Of a DNA stretch of 24,082 bases, positions 15,974 through 23,619 are shown in pieces. Below the pieces are notes generated by a model. That model ran no database searches and was not told where the DNA came from. It saw only the letters and a program-made list of their open reading frames with translations. The position numbers and the translations under genes were made by a program. Positions within the stretch are counted from its first letter, which is position 1, and each line of letters starts with the position of its first letter. The DNA is taken from the NCBI GenBank assembly GCA_964654015.1, contig CAZZHQ010000028.1:1-24082 (forward strand), written 5' to 3'. The DNA comes from JAUUZT01 sp964654015 (GTDB lineage Bacteria; Chloroflexota; Dehalococcoidia; GIF9; AB-539-J10).

Positions 15974-17233
15974 TTACCGTCGTACTGAAATTGTCCAGAT
16001 TGAAGCGAACGATGTAAGGGCGACTCCTGAAAAAAGCAGCCATATATGGTGATAATTTCCCCATATATCATAGACAATACCGGTAGCAAGAGGACCAATA
16101 ATGTTTCCGATACAGCTTAGGCCTATTACCATTCCAAAGATCGTTCCATAGTGTTCTTTCCCAAAGAACTCGCGAGTTAGAGACGGCCTTAATACACAAC
16201 AGCCACCATGGCCGAGGCCAAAAAGAAGCAAGAAAGGAATAGTTAACCAGGCGGCTACCGCTGTAAAATCAAAGCAGATCAGGCCGATACTGACCAATAA
16301 AAAGGAAATAGCAGTGAGTTTTCGTCTATCATGACTGTCTCCTGCCCAACCAAAACTAAAGCGTCCACCGACGCTTACCAGGGGGATTCCAGTAGCAACA
16401 AGGCTTGATCGGGACTTCGCAAATCCGATATTGCTGAGATATGGCATCACGTGTGTTGAGACACTACTCATGACGATATGGTGGAGAAGAAAGGCTACTG
16501 ACAGATGCCAGAATGTACGATTACGTATTGCCTGCTTCCCAGTGATCGCGATTTCATCCTGGCTGGATGAAATGCCTGCTTGAGGCTCGATAACCATATT
16601 TGAGGAAAGGCCTTTTCTTGTTTCTCCATCTGGCAAATAGCCATAGTCTTCAGGTTTGCTGCGGAAGAGAAAAGAGAGCGGGAGGATTAGTAACAGTACG
16701 CCTATTGCCATGATAAATTCAGCTTGTCTCCAGCCATAACTATCGACGAGCCAAACGATTATTGGTACCATCAATCCTCCGAAGCCAAATCCAGCGCTTA
16801 CGATACTACTAGCTATGCCTGATTTCTTTCTAAACCAGTTCATCACTGCGGTCATCAGCACAGTGATTGTACAGGCGCTCATTCCTATTGCAATAAAGGC
16901 AAACGCACCATAGTAGGTAAGTAGCGATGTGGTTTGGCTAAGCAGGAAGGTTCCTGCAGCGAGGAGCAGTGACCCAACAAATATGAGACGTCTTGGGCCA
17001 TGCCTGTCAACCATTATGCCAATCACAGGTGCCATCAAGCCCGCTTCCATACCGCGGAGAGACGAAGCAAAAGATACCTGTGCATAACTCCAGCCAAATT
17101 CACTTGCTATTGGCTCAAAAATAGCAGTAAAACCATAACCGATGGTCCCGGCTAAGTACAGGGCAATCAGGAAGGATGCTCCGACTATCCACCATCCATA
17201 GAAAATCCTTGGAGTTCGTATATGCTGGTTCAT
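15974..17233 (-). CDS. MFS transporter, OFA-type, first of four related copies
   Basis: A 419-aa, 12-helix MFS carrier. It shares the tandem group's hallmarks: RIFYGWWIVGASF at the start, FEPIASEFGWSYAQVSF, the loop 2-3 signature GIMVDRHGPRR, NWFRKKSGIASSIV, FRSKPEDYGYLPDGE before the central loop, and HVMPYLSNIGFAKS in the second half. It is the most divergent of the four (roughly half identical by eye). Unlike the other three it starts with ATG, at 17233, without an evident ribosome binding site. It lies 20 bases downstream of the tautomerase gene, so coupled expression is likely. The substrate is presumably an organic anion, inferred from the family. Confidence 0.88.
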   Translation of the reverse strand: MNQHIRTPRIFYGWWIVGASFLIALYLAGTIGYGFTAIFEPIASEFGWSYAQVSFASSLRGMEAGLMAPVIGIMVDRHGPRRLIFVGSLLLAAGTFLLSQTTSLLTYYGAFAFIAIGMSACTITVLMTAVMNWFRKKSGIASSIVSAGFGFGGLMVPIIVWLVDSYGWRQAEFIMAIGVLLLILPLSFLFRSKPEDYGYLPDGETRKGLSSNMVIEPQAGISSSQDEIAITGKQAIRNRTFWHLSVAFLLHHIVMSSVSTHVMPYLSNIGFAKSRSSLVATGIPLVSVGGRFSFGWAGDSHDRRKLTAISFLLVSIGLICFDFTAVAAWLTIPFLLLFGLGHGGCCVLRPSLTREFFGKEHYGTIFGMVIGLSCIGNIIGPLATGIVYDIWGNYHHIWLLFSGVALTSFASIWTISVRR

Positions 17234-17253
17234 GCTTTGATTACTAACGTGTA

Positions 17254-17463
17254 TTAATATGGTTTATTAAATATAAATGCGTGCCGGGAAGTTAAGTTTC
17301 TGTTTGAGTTTTTACTTATAGGTATCAGACAGCGAATGGCCATACTTACTTTCTCGGGTGATGTATAAAAGTTTTTCACCACTGCTTCGGTTATATCTTT
17401 CACCAGCCCCCGTTTTTGCTCCGCGGTTCTACCTTCGATTGCGAGCACGGTTACGATAGGCAT
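17254..17463 (-). pseudogene. 4-oxalocrotonate tautomerase-like gene with abnormal C-terminus
   Basis: The 69-aa frame starts with MPIVTVLAIEGRTAEQKRG, an unmistakable 4-OT opening with catalytic P1 and R11 (numbered after Met removal). GGAGGATGACAA precedes the ATG. Similarity is lost after AIR (about residue 43). The position of R39 is Ser, and the family's aromatic/GG segment near residue 50 is absent. The remaining residues are polar and unrelated to the family. In another frame, starting two bases after the AIR codons, SDTYK-stop appears, resembling a broken continuation. A frameshift followed by a stop is the simplest reading; a divergent but intact protein is possible. It sits between two carriers of the tandem MFS group. 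Confidence 0.6.
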
Positions 17464-17577
17464 TTGTCATCCTCCTTATGTTTTTATGTGGATGCGCCGC
17501 CGTATGGGCCATGCCTGATTATGATGTTACCTCGAACGGTTCACATGATATCACAGGCAGTCCGATATATCTGCGTC

Positions 17578-18834
17578 TTAAGTCTTACCTTCAGCAGAAT
17601 TCGCGGGCATACTGAGAATAGAAATAATGGAAATTAGCATAAACCCTGAGAAAATATACCAGATACCTCCGTAGCTGCCCCACGTATCGTAGGCCCAACC
17701 CGCTATGAGTGGCCCTGTGGCCCCAATCAGGGCGTTTAAACCATAAATAATACCAAAGACAGAGCCAAAACCCTCTCTACCGAATATATCTCTAGTTAGA
17801 GTTGGCCGCATGGCATTACAACCGCCGTTTCCTATGCCGTAGAGAATTAGAAATGGGATGAGAGTCCATAGTCCTGTAGAAGGAGCCAGTGAAAATGCGA
17901 TGACGCCTGTACAGGCCATGGTGTAGGTAAACAGAGCTACTTTTTTCCTGTCAATTTTATCTCCCAACCTGCCGAAACCAAGACTCCCGATGATGCCCAG
18001 CAGTGGAACGATAGTAGCTATAAGGCCAGCGCTGGTGCGAGTCATGCCGATGCTGCTGAGGTACGGCATTATGTGGGCCTCAATAGATATAAGCGTCATG
18101 TGGAAGGCTGTGAAGGTAATTACCAGGTGCCAGAATGGCCTATTGGTCAGGAGCTGTTTGAGCGATAATTTATTACTGCTTATCGCTACTGGTTTAAAGC
18201 CAGCGCCGGGTTTTTCTGGTTTTGCTATCTCTCCATCCGGGAGATACCCATACTGTTCCGGCTTATGTCTGAAAAGAAGCGATAGAGGTAAACAGAGAGC
18301 CAGTGTTGCCAGAGCAAGGATGGTCAGGCTATCGCGCCAGCCGAAATTGCTAATAAGCCTTATTACTAGCTGGATTAGCAATCCTCCAGTGCCAAAACCA
18401 CAGGTTACAATACCACTGGCTATACCAACTTTTGAATGGAACCAGTGCGACACCGCGGCCATTAATACTGTCATTGTGCAGCAACCGAGGCCGGCTGCCA
18501 GCAGCAGGAAAGACACATAGAACATAGCCAGCGTGTGAGTTCCACTAAGGAGTAATAAACCGCTCGCGGTAATGATGGCCCCGAAGAAGACTAGTCTCTT
18601 TGGGCCCCAGCGATCAACCAGTATTCCTACGAAGGGGGCGAATAACCCCAAAAATATGGCGCGTATGGAGAAACCCAGAGATACTTCGGTGTAACTCCAG
18701 CCAAACTCGTTTGCTATCGGTTGGAAAAAGGCAGTAAACCCCATGAACATGCTACCGATCATGAAGCAACCGATTATGCTAGCCGCCCCAACGATCCACC
18801 ACCCATAAAATATTTTGGAAGGTTTCCAGTTCAA
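17578..18834 (-). CDS. MFS transporter, OFA-type, tandem paralogue (TTG start)
   Basis: A 418-aa, 12-helix carrier closely related to the next two upstream genes. Shared blocks are IFYGWWIVGAA, FGWSYTEVSLGFS, GILVDRWGPKR (loop 2-3 signature), HWFHSKVGIASGIVTCGFG, FRHKPEQYGYLPDGE, AHIMPYLSSIGM and AMRPTLTRDIFG. The start codon is TTG at 18834 (reading NWKPSK), with AAGGAGAT six bases upstream. No ATG lies in the family's N-terminal position. It is separated from the tautomerase gene by about 114 bases and from the next paralogue by 78 bases. The central loop (about 190-225) is shorter in similarity than the helices. Probably an organic acid carrier; specificity cannot be read from the sequence. 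Confidence 0.9.
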   Translation of the reverse strand: MNWKPSKIFYGWWIVGAASIIGCFMIGSMFMGFTAFFQPIANEFGWSYTEVSLGFSIRAIFLGLFAPFVGILVDRWGPKRLVFFGAIITASGLLLLSGTHTLAMFYVSFLLLAAGLGCCTMTVLMAAVSHWFHSKVGIASGIVTCGFGTGGLLIQLVIRLISNFGWRDSLTILALATLALCLPLSLLFRHKPEQYGYLPDGEIAKPEKPGAGFKPVAISSNKLSLKQLLTNRPFWHLVITFTAFHMTLISIEAHIMPYLSSIGMTRTSAGLIATIVPLLGIIGSLGFGRLGDKIDRKKVALFTYTMACTGVIAFSLAPSTGLWTLIPFLILYGIGNGGCNAMRPTLTRDIFGREGFGSVFGIIYGLNALIGATGPLIAGWAYDTWGSYGGIWYIFSGFMLISIISILSMPANSAEGKT

Positions 18835-18912
18835 CTAGATCTCCTTCATCGTTTCTCTCTTTCCTATCTCATTTATTTCTACGAGAGCGGAAGAGTTGTT
18901 GTTTTTTTAAGT

Positions 18913-20169
18913 TTAGTTTACTGATTTTGGGGTGTATGCAGGGGTAGTAAGTACCGCAATGACGGAGATGAAAGCTAATCCAGCGTAGATAAACCAGATG
19001 GCCTCGTAGCTGCCCCAGCTATCATAAGTCCAACCTGCTAGAAGAGGTCCGACTGAGCTGATCAGCGAGTTGACACCCACCATCAAACCGAAGACTTTGC
19101 CAAAGCTCTCCCTGCCAAATACCTCACTGGTAAGAGAAGGCCTCATAGCATTGCCGCCGCCATATCCAATGCTATAGAAAAGCAGAAATGGCGCGAGGGC
19201 CCACAGACTTATGGTGGAGGCTAAAGCAAGACAGATTAAGCCTATACCCGTCATGGCATAAGTGATCGCTGCGACCTTTTTCCGTTCCAACTTATCTCCC
19301 AATCTGCCAAAAGTGAAACTACCAATGATGCTTATCAATGGCATTGCAGTAGCAATGATACTGGCATTGGCACGTGTCATATTAATGCTGCTCAGGTAAG
19401 GCATTATGTGTGCTACTAAAGATATCAGTGACACATGGAAGGCGGTGAAAGCGATTGCAAGGTGCCAGAATGCCTTGCTGGTTAATAAATTTTTTATATC
19501 AGGTTTTTCACTAGTGCTGACCGCTGTTTCCAGCGAGATTTCAACTTCTCTTTGCTTGAAGGCTTCATTGTCAGGCATGTACCCATATCGTTCTGGTTTA
19601 TGTCGGAAAACGAATGAAAGAGGTAATAACAGTGCCATCATTGCTACTGCAAGTATGACCAGACAACTACGCCAGCCATAGCTATCGATAAGCCTTACTA
19701 TTACGGGGATCAGCAGACCTCCAAAGCCGAAGCCGCAGGTTACAATGCCACTGGCCAGGCCAATTTTGGCATGGAACCAATTTGCTATCGCGGTCATAAG
19801 TACCGTCAAGGTGCAACTGCTCAGGCCGACTGCCATCAATAGGAAAGCCGCGTAGAACATCGCCAGCGAACTGACTTTGCTTAGCAACAATACGCCACTA
19901 GCGGCAACTATAGCTCCGAAGAATATCAGTCTCTTGGGGCCCCAGCGGTCAACTAATACTCCAATGAGTGGGGCAAATAGACCCAGAGCCATCCCTCGCA
20001 GTGAGAATCCCAGGGAAACCTCCGCGTAGCTCCAGCCAAACTCATCCGCTATCGGCTCGAAAAACGCAGTGAAGCTCTGGAACATGCTTCCAGCTACAAA
20101 GAACCCGATGATAAAGGCTGCTCCAACGATCCACCACCCGTAAAATGTTTTGGAAAGTTTCCAGTTCAA
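18913..20169 (-). CDS. MFS transporter, OFA-type, tandem paralogue (TTG start)
   Basis: A 418-aa, 12-helix carrier, visibly nearest to the gene at 20238-21500. Both share FQSFTAFFEPIA, EFGWSYAEVSLGFSLR, CTLTVLMTAIANWF, FGGLLIPVIV, TRANASIIAT, RPSLTSEVFGR and GKVFGLMVG. A 23-base stretch at 20069-20091 is identical in the other copy at 21400-21422. The start is TTG at 20169 after GGAGATATCG. The linker between helices 6 and 7 (about 195-225) is where the copies differ most. Its 3' end is followed by the 78-base leader of the next paralogue. The pattern fits gene duplication followed by divergence, perhaps toward different substrates. Confidence 0.9.
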   Translation of the reverse strand: MNWKLSKTFYGWWIVGAAFIIGFFVAGSMFQSFTAFFEPIADEFGWSYAEVSLGFSLRGMALGLFAPLIGVLVDRWGPKRLIFFGAIVAASGVLLLSKVSSLAMFYAAFLLMAVGLSSCTLTVLMTAIANWFHAKIGLASGIVTCGFGFGGLLIPVIVRLIDSYGWRSCLVILAVAMMALLLPLSFVFRHKPERYGYMPDNEAFKQREVEISLETAVSTSEKPDIKNLLTSKAFWHLAIAFTAFHVSLISLVAHIMPYLSSINMTRANASIIATAMPLISIIGSFTFGRLGDKLERKKVAAITYAMTGIGLICLALASTISLWALAPFLLFYSIGYGGGNAMRPSLTSEVFGRESFGKVFGLMVGVNSLISSVGPLLAGWTYDSWGSYEAIWFIYAGLAFISVIAVLTTPAYTPKSVN

Positions 20170-20237
20170 CGATATCTCCTTCAGTGTTCTTATCTTTCCT
20201 ATCTAACTTATTTATGTGAGAGGGGAAGAGCTTTTCT

Positions 20238-21500
20238 TTAAGTAAAGTATACTGGTTTTGGGGTTCTTGCAGGAATAGTTAGCACGGATATCAGAGATAT
20301 GAATACCAGCCCAGCGAATAGGAACCAGATGTTCTGGTAGCTGCCCCAGTTATCATAGGCCCAGCCCGCTATAATTGGTCCAACCGAACCTACTAGTGAG
20401 TTTGTACCCACCATCAATCCGAAGACTTTACCGAAGTTCCCTCTACCAAAGACTTCGCTGGTTAGCGAAGGCCTCAGGGCATTCGAGCCGCCATGTCCTA
20501 TTCCATAGAAGAGCAAAAAAGGTACAAGCGTCCATAGACCTATAAAGGAGGCCGAGGCCAGGCAGAGTAGTCCTATACATGCCATGGCATAGGTGCTCGC
20601 CGCAACTTTTTTCCGCTCGACTTTATCTCCAAGCCTGCCGAAGCTGAAACTGCCAATGATGCTCAGCAGAGGGATAATAGTGGCTATGATACTGGCATTG
20701 GCACGTGTCATATTGAGACTGCTCAGATAAGGCATTATATGTGCCACTACAGATATCATTACCATATGGAAGATTGTGAAGGAGGCGGACAGGTGCCAGA
20801 ATGAGCTACTGGTCAGTAGCTTTTTCGTACTTTGCCCCGTGTTATCTATGTAAGAAGGGGCAAGAGTAGCATCAGGGTTTTCTACCTTTCTTGTCGCGCC
20901 ATCGGGCAGGTAACCATACTGCTCGGGCTTATGTCGGAAAAAGAACGAAAGTGGGAGTAATATTACAAGCATACCCAGAGCAAGAAAAACCAGGCTATTT
21001 CTCCAGCCGTAGTTGTCAATAAGGCTTACTATTACGGGGATAAGCAGCCCTCCAAAGCCCGCGCCACATGTTACAATCCCAATGGCCAGACCAACTTTTG
21101 ATTGGAACCAGTTTGCTATTGCGGTCATCAGCACTGTCAGCGTGCAGCAACCGAGGCCGATAGCCATTAACAGGTAAGCAGTATAGAACATCTCCAGCGA
21201 GTTAATCTTGCTGAGTAAAAATATACTGCTCGCAGTAATGATAGCCCCAATAAATATCAGCCTTCTGGGACCGAAGCGGTCAACGAGAATTCCCACGATA
21301 GGGGCCAATAAACCCATGACCATGCTTCGCAGAGAAAATCCCAGGGAAACCTCCGCATAGCTCCAGCCGAACTCGTTCGCTATCGGCTCGAAAAATGCCG
21401 TGAAGCTCTGGAACATGCTTCCCGCTATAAATAGTGTGATGATGAAAGCCGCTACGACGATCCACCAGCCGTAGAATACCTTGGAAGGCTTCAAGTTCAA
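20238..21500 (-). CDS. MFS transporter, OFA-type, tandem paralogue (TTG start)
   Basis: A 420-aa, 12-helix carrier and the first-transcribed member of the tandem set. Diagnostic blocks are VFYGWWIVVAAF, EPIANEFGWSYAEV, GILVDRFGPRR (loop 2-3 signature), NWFQSKVGLAIGIVTCG, FRHKPEQYGYLPDG, VAHIMPYLSSLNM and ALRPSLTSEVFG. The start is TTG at 21500, with GGAG six bases upstream. The next gene upstream is on the opposite strand, so the promoter for this array should lie in 21501-22002; no strong minus-strand -35/-10 pair was found. The final residues PARTPKPVYF closely match the end of the neighbouring copy. Confidence 0.9.
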   Translation of the reverse strand: MNLKPSKVFYGWWIVVAAFIITLFIAGSMFQSFTAFFEPIANEFGWSYAEVSLGFSLRSMVMGLLAPIVGILVDRFGPRRLIFIGAIITASSIFLLSKINSLEMFYTAYLLMAIGLGCCTLTVLMTAIANWFQSKVGLAIGIVTCGAGFGGLLIPVIVSLIDNYGWRNSLVFLALGMLVILLPLSFFFRHKPEQYGYLPDGATRKVENPDATLAPSYIDNTGQSTKKLLTSSSFWHLSASFTIFHMVMISVVAHIMPYLSSLNMTRANASIIATIIPLLSIIGSFSFGRLGDKVERKKVAASTYAMACIGLLCLASASFIGLWTLVPFLLFYGIGHGGSNALRPSLTSEVFGRGNFGKVFGLMVGTNSLVGSVGPIIAGWAYDNWGSYQNIWFLFAGLVFISLISVLTIPARTPKPVYFT

Positions 21501-21590
21501 AGATAACTCCTTGCTCGTTATATACAGTAGTATTTCATCTTCCTCATTAAGGGAAGAGTTAACAATATGAAAGTTCTGAGGGGATAGCTA

Positions 21591-21609
21591 ATAGTAGCAT
21601 TACTACTAT
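21591..21609. promoter_or_regulatory. Inverted repeat in the divergent promoter region
   Basis: ATAGTAG (21591-21597) and CTACTAT (21603-21609) are perfect reverse complements around a five-base centre. It lies about 90 bases upstream of the first tandem MFS gene and is a candidate operator for that array. Confidence 0.35.
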
Positions 21610-21739
21610 GACAAGTATAGCTTGTGTGCTGGCTGACCACCTGTTTTCGAGGAAAGCCATTTCATTCTTTTCTCTTGATACCGTTCATCCTGCATTCGCT
21701 GATGTTGTATTGTGATGTTCAAAGCAGGGGATGACTGCA

Positions 21740-21767
21740 TTGACAGTTTCACCAAAACCATTATAGT
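21740..21767 (+). promoter_or_regulatory. Strong sigma-70-type promoter for the dehydratase gene
   Basis: A consensus TTGACA (21740-21745) and TATAGT (21762-21767) are 16 bases apart on the plus strand. This implies an RNA start near 21774 and an untranslated leader of about 230 bases before the dehydratase gene. I recognised no known riboswitch in that leader. Confidence 0.55.
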
Positions 21768-21985
21768 GAAGTTGGTATGGGTACAATAACTGGACAAAAC
21801 TGAGATGGAAATGTAAAGCATAAGATAAATTTTGATAACGTCTGGTCAGTGTGCAGTCAATATATAGTAGATTACAGGCTATGACATATAGTAAAACACA
21901 GCATTTAGTTAATGAACATTGAGTACATACAGGATCTTCGTTACCCGTCTGTGGTACTATATTTAGCATAAGCGATAGCATCGGA

Positions 21986-22006
21986 ATGAACGGAGGTGCG
22001 AAATAA
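21986..22006 (+). promoter_or_regulatory. Six-codon leader ORF overlapping the ATA start, with ribosome binding site
   Basis: ATG AAC GGA GGT GCG AAA TAA encodes MNGGAK. Its stop TAA (22004-22006) overlaps the proposed ATA start of the dehydratase gene (22003-22005). GGAGGT (21992-21997) lies inside this mini-ORF and is five bases from the ATA. The layout would allow stop-restart coupling. The mini-ORF itself has no good ribosome binding site, so it may be coincidental. Confidence 0.4.
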
Positions 22007-23160
22007 GTTTCCTTGGCTACCAGCGACCGGATGGACTGGTTGGTGTTCGAAACTACGTTGGTCTTATTTCTACCGTTAGCTGTGCCAACGATGTAGCTTA
22101 CTGGATTGCCCAGCAAATCAAAGGAACCGCTCCGTTTCTACACCAGGCAGGCTGTGGACAGTTGCAGCCCGATCTTGAAATAGTCACTAGAACGCTTACC
22201 TCTATTGGCCGGAATCCAAACCTTGCGGGCGTAATAATTGTCAGTCTTGGCTGTGAAGGAACTAATGTGGACCAGATAGAACAGGACCTGGCTGAAACTG
22301 GTAAGCCCGTGAGACGATTGGTTATCCAGAAGGCTGGAGTAACTGCTGCCATCAGTGAAGGAATGCTTCTGGCACAATCGCTGGTCGGTGATGCCTCGGC
22401 AATAAAAAGACAGGAATTTGATGATTCTCACCTTTTTATCGGTGTCAAATGTGGTGGCTCAGATACCACCTCTGGCCTCGCTTCCAATCCTGCAGTAGGT
22501 GCTACCTGTGATCTGGTAATTGATAATGGTGGCACCTGTATCTTTAGTGAAACAACTGAATTCCTTGGTGCTGAACACATTCTGGCCAGGCGAGCGGTAA
22601 ATAAACAGATTGCTAATAAACTTCTGGATATCGTTGATCGCATGGAAAAACGGGCAATAGCCAGGGGTGGAGATATGCGTGGTGGGAATCCAAGTGCCGG
22701 TAACATAGCAGGTGGACTGACAACGATTGAAGAGAAGTCACTGGGTGCTATTTCTAAAGGTGGTACGAAGCCGATTCAGGGCATTTACGAATATGGAGAC
22801 AAAGTACAGGGCAAGGGATTGTATATCGTGGATGGTCTAGGACGAGAACCGGAATGTCTTACCGCTCTGGCTGCGGCGGGTGCGCAGATGATTCTTTTCT
22901 CGACTGGACTGGGTGTCCCGCAGGGTTTTCCTTTTATGCCTGTTATAAAAATAACAGGTAATCCTGTTACCTTCCATCGCCTGTCAGATCAGATTGATGT
23001 ACTTGTCGAAATTACGGAGGGACAGGATTCCCTGTTACAGAAAATGGGGGAAAACATATATCAGGTAGTACTGGCGGTAGCTTCTGGTAGGCAGACCAAG
23101 GCAGAAATCCTAAACTATGGCAACTTTCCAGGACTTTGTACCATAGGTCCTGTAATCTAA
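22003..23160 (+). CDS. UxaA/GarD/SuyB-type dehydratase (lyase) large subunit, apparent ATA start
   Basis: A 385-aa protein of the altronate/galactarate dehydratase C-terminal family, which also includes sulfolactate sulfo-lyase SuyB; these are metal-dependent lyases acting on hydroxy acids. The family N-terminus is read only if translation begins near 22003: FLGYQRPDGLVGVRNYVG, then SCANDVA and HQAGCGQ (47-53). Later motifs are GGSDTTSGLASNPAVG, GGTCIFSETTEFLGAEH, MRGGNPSAGN and GLGVPQGFPFMPVIKITGNP. No ATG, GTG or TTG lies in frame between the TAG at 21976 and TTG 22162, which would remove 53 conserved residues. ATA at 22003, five bases after GGAGGT, is the best start; a mutated ATG or sequencing error would look the same. 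The SAF-domain partner is absent, so it may lie beyond the window. The exact substrate is unknown. Confidence 0.85.
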   Translation: MSFLGYQRPDGLVGVRNYVGLISTVSCANDVAYWIAQQIKGTAPFLHQAGCGQLQPDLEIVTRTLTSIGRNPNLAGVIIVSLGCEGTNVDQIEQDLAETGKPVRRLVIQKAGVTAAISEGMLLAQSLVGDASAIKRQEFDDSHLFIGVKCGGSDTTSGLASNPAVGATCDLVIDNGGTCIFSETTEFLGAEHILARRAVNKQIANKLLDIVDRMEKRAIARGGDMRGGNPSAGNIAGGLTTIEEKSLGAISKGGTKPIQGIYEYGDKVQGKGLYIVDGLGREPECLTALAAAGAQMILFSTGLGVPQGFPFMPVIKITGNPVTFHRLSDQIDVLVEITEGQDSLLQKMGENIYQVVLAVASGRQTKAEILNYGNFPGLCTIGPVI

Positions 23161-23255
23161 TGTGCTCTAACCTTTTATTATTTAGTACCTTGTCTATCAC
23201 TCTCGAAGAGACCAACTCGATATAAAAGATTATTAACCTCGCACATGTGATAACA

Positions 23256-23271
23256 GGTGATTGCTATCACC
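23256..23271. promoter_or_regulatory. CRP/FNR-like palindrome
   Basis: GGTGAT-TGCT-ATCACC is a perfect 6-bp inverted repeat that fits the GTGA-N6-TCAC pattern of CRP/FNR-family sites. It lies about 95 bases after the dehydratase stop and 290 before the candidate promoter of the next gene. No T-run follows, so it is not a standard terminator. Confidence 0.3.
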
Positions 23272-23559
23272 AGCCATATATGTCAAAGGAAGAGCTTCCT
23301 CATGAGATGAAAGGCATGACGTTCTTCTGCTAGATATAAAAGGATGGGGTGACAGGCGTTATAGGGTTCCAGTTAGACACCTCCTTTGGAGTTGCCTATT
23401 CTTTATCATTCTTCTCGGAAAGAGGACATTTCTAAAGAGCCTTGACATCAGCCAGCACAATAGCTTGTTCTTTCAGAGGATTCAGGATAATATTCCTCGT
23501 CTGTCACTCATGCCGATGCGGTCATGTATAAGCTGAGAATATCCCTTTTTAACGGGTCA

Positions 23560-23588
23560 TTGACTTCTGGGAAGAGGTTGTTTACTAT
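23560..23588 (+). promoter_or_regulatory. Candidate promoter for the hydroxyacid dehydrogenase gene
   Basis: TTGACT (23560-23565) and TACTAT (23583-23588) are 17 bases apart. The RNA would start about 25 bases before the ATG at 23620, leaving a short leader with GGAGGAG. Confidence 0.5.
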
Positions 23589-23619
23589 CATGTCGGACAC
23601 TCTAAATAAAGGAGGAGAT

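Larger units (their letters stand above)
17578..21557. repeat. Three-copy tandem gene duplication with conserved leaders
   Basis: Three MFS genes and their short leaders (18835-18912, 20170-20237, 21501-21557) repeat in the same order and direction. The leaders share GGAG six bases before a TTG, and a stretch ending GGGAAGAG or CGGAAGAG on the plus strand. The first two share TTTCCTATCT. Copies at 18913 and 20238 are the most alike at both DNA and protein level. Conservation of the leaders indicates that whole gene-plus-leader units were duplicated. Confidence 0.75.
21501..22002. other. Divergent intergenic region
   Basis: About 500 bases between the minus-strand MFS array and the plus-strand dehydratase gene. 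It holds a small inverted repeat TCTTCC-N8-GGAAGA (21538-21557), the repeat at 21591-21609, the promoter at 21740-21767 and the leader ORF at 21986-22006. No SAF-domain (small dehydratase subunit) gene is present. Confidence 0.55.
23161..23619. other. Intergenic region
   Basis: About 460 bases between two plus-strand genes. It contains the palindrome at 23256-23271 and the promoter at 23560-23588. A TTGACA at 23442-23447 has no partner -10 box. No gene with a ribosome binding site was found. Confidence 0.5.

Noticed and set aside
17990..18520. Plus-strand open frame of 176 codons
   Set aside because: It lies entirely antisense inside a clear MFS gene and shows no recognisable domain or ribosome binding site.
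23442..23447. TTGACA as a promoter for the dehydrogenase gene
   Set aside because: No acceptable -10 box at 16-18 bases; the pair at 23560-23588 is better.
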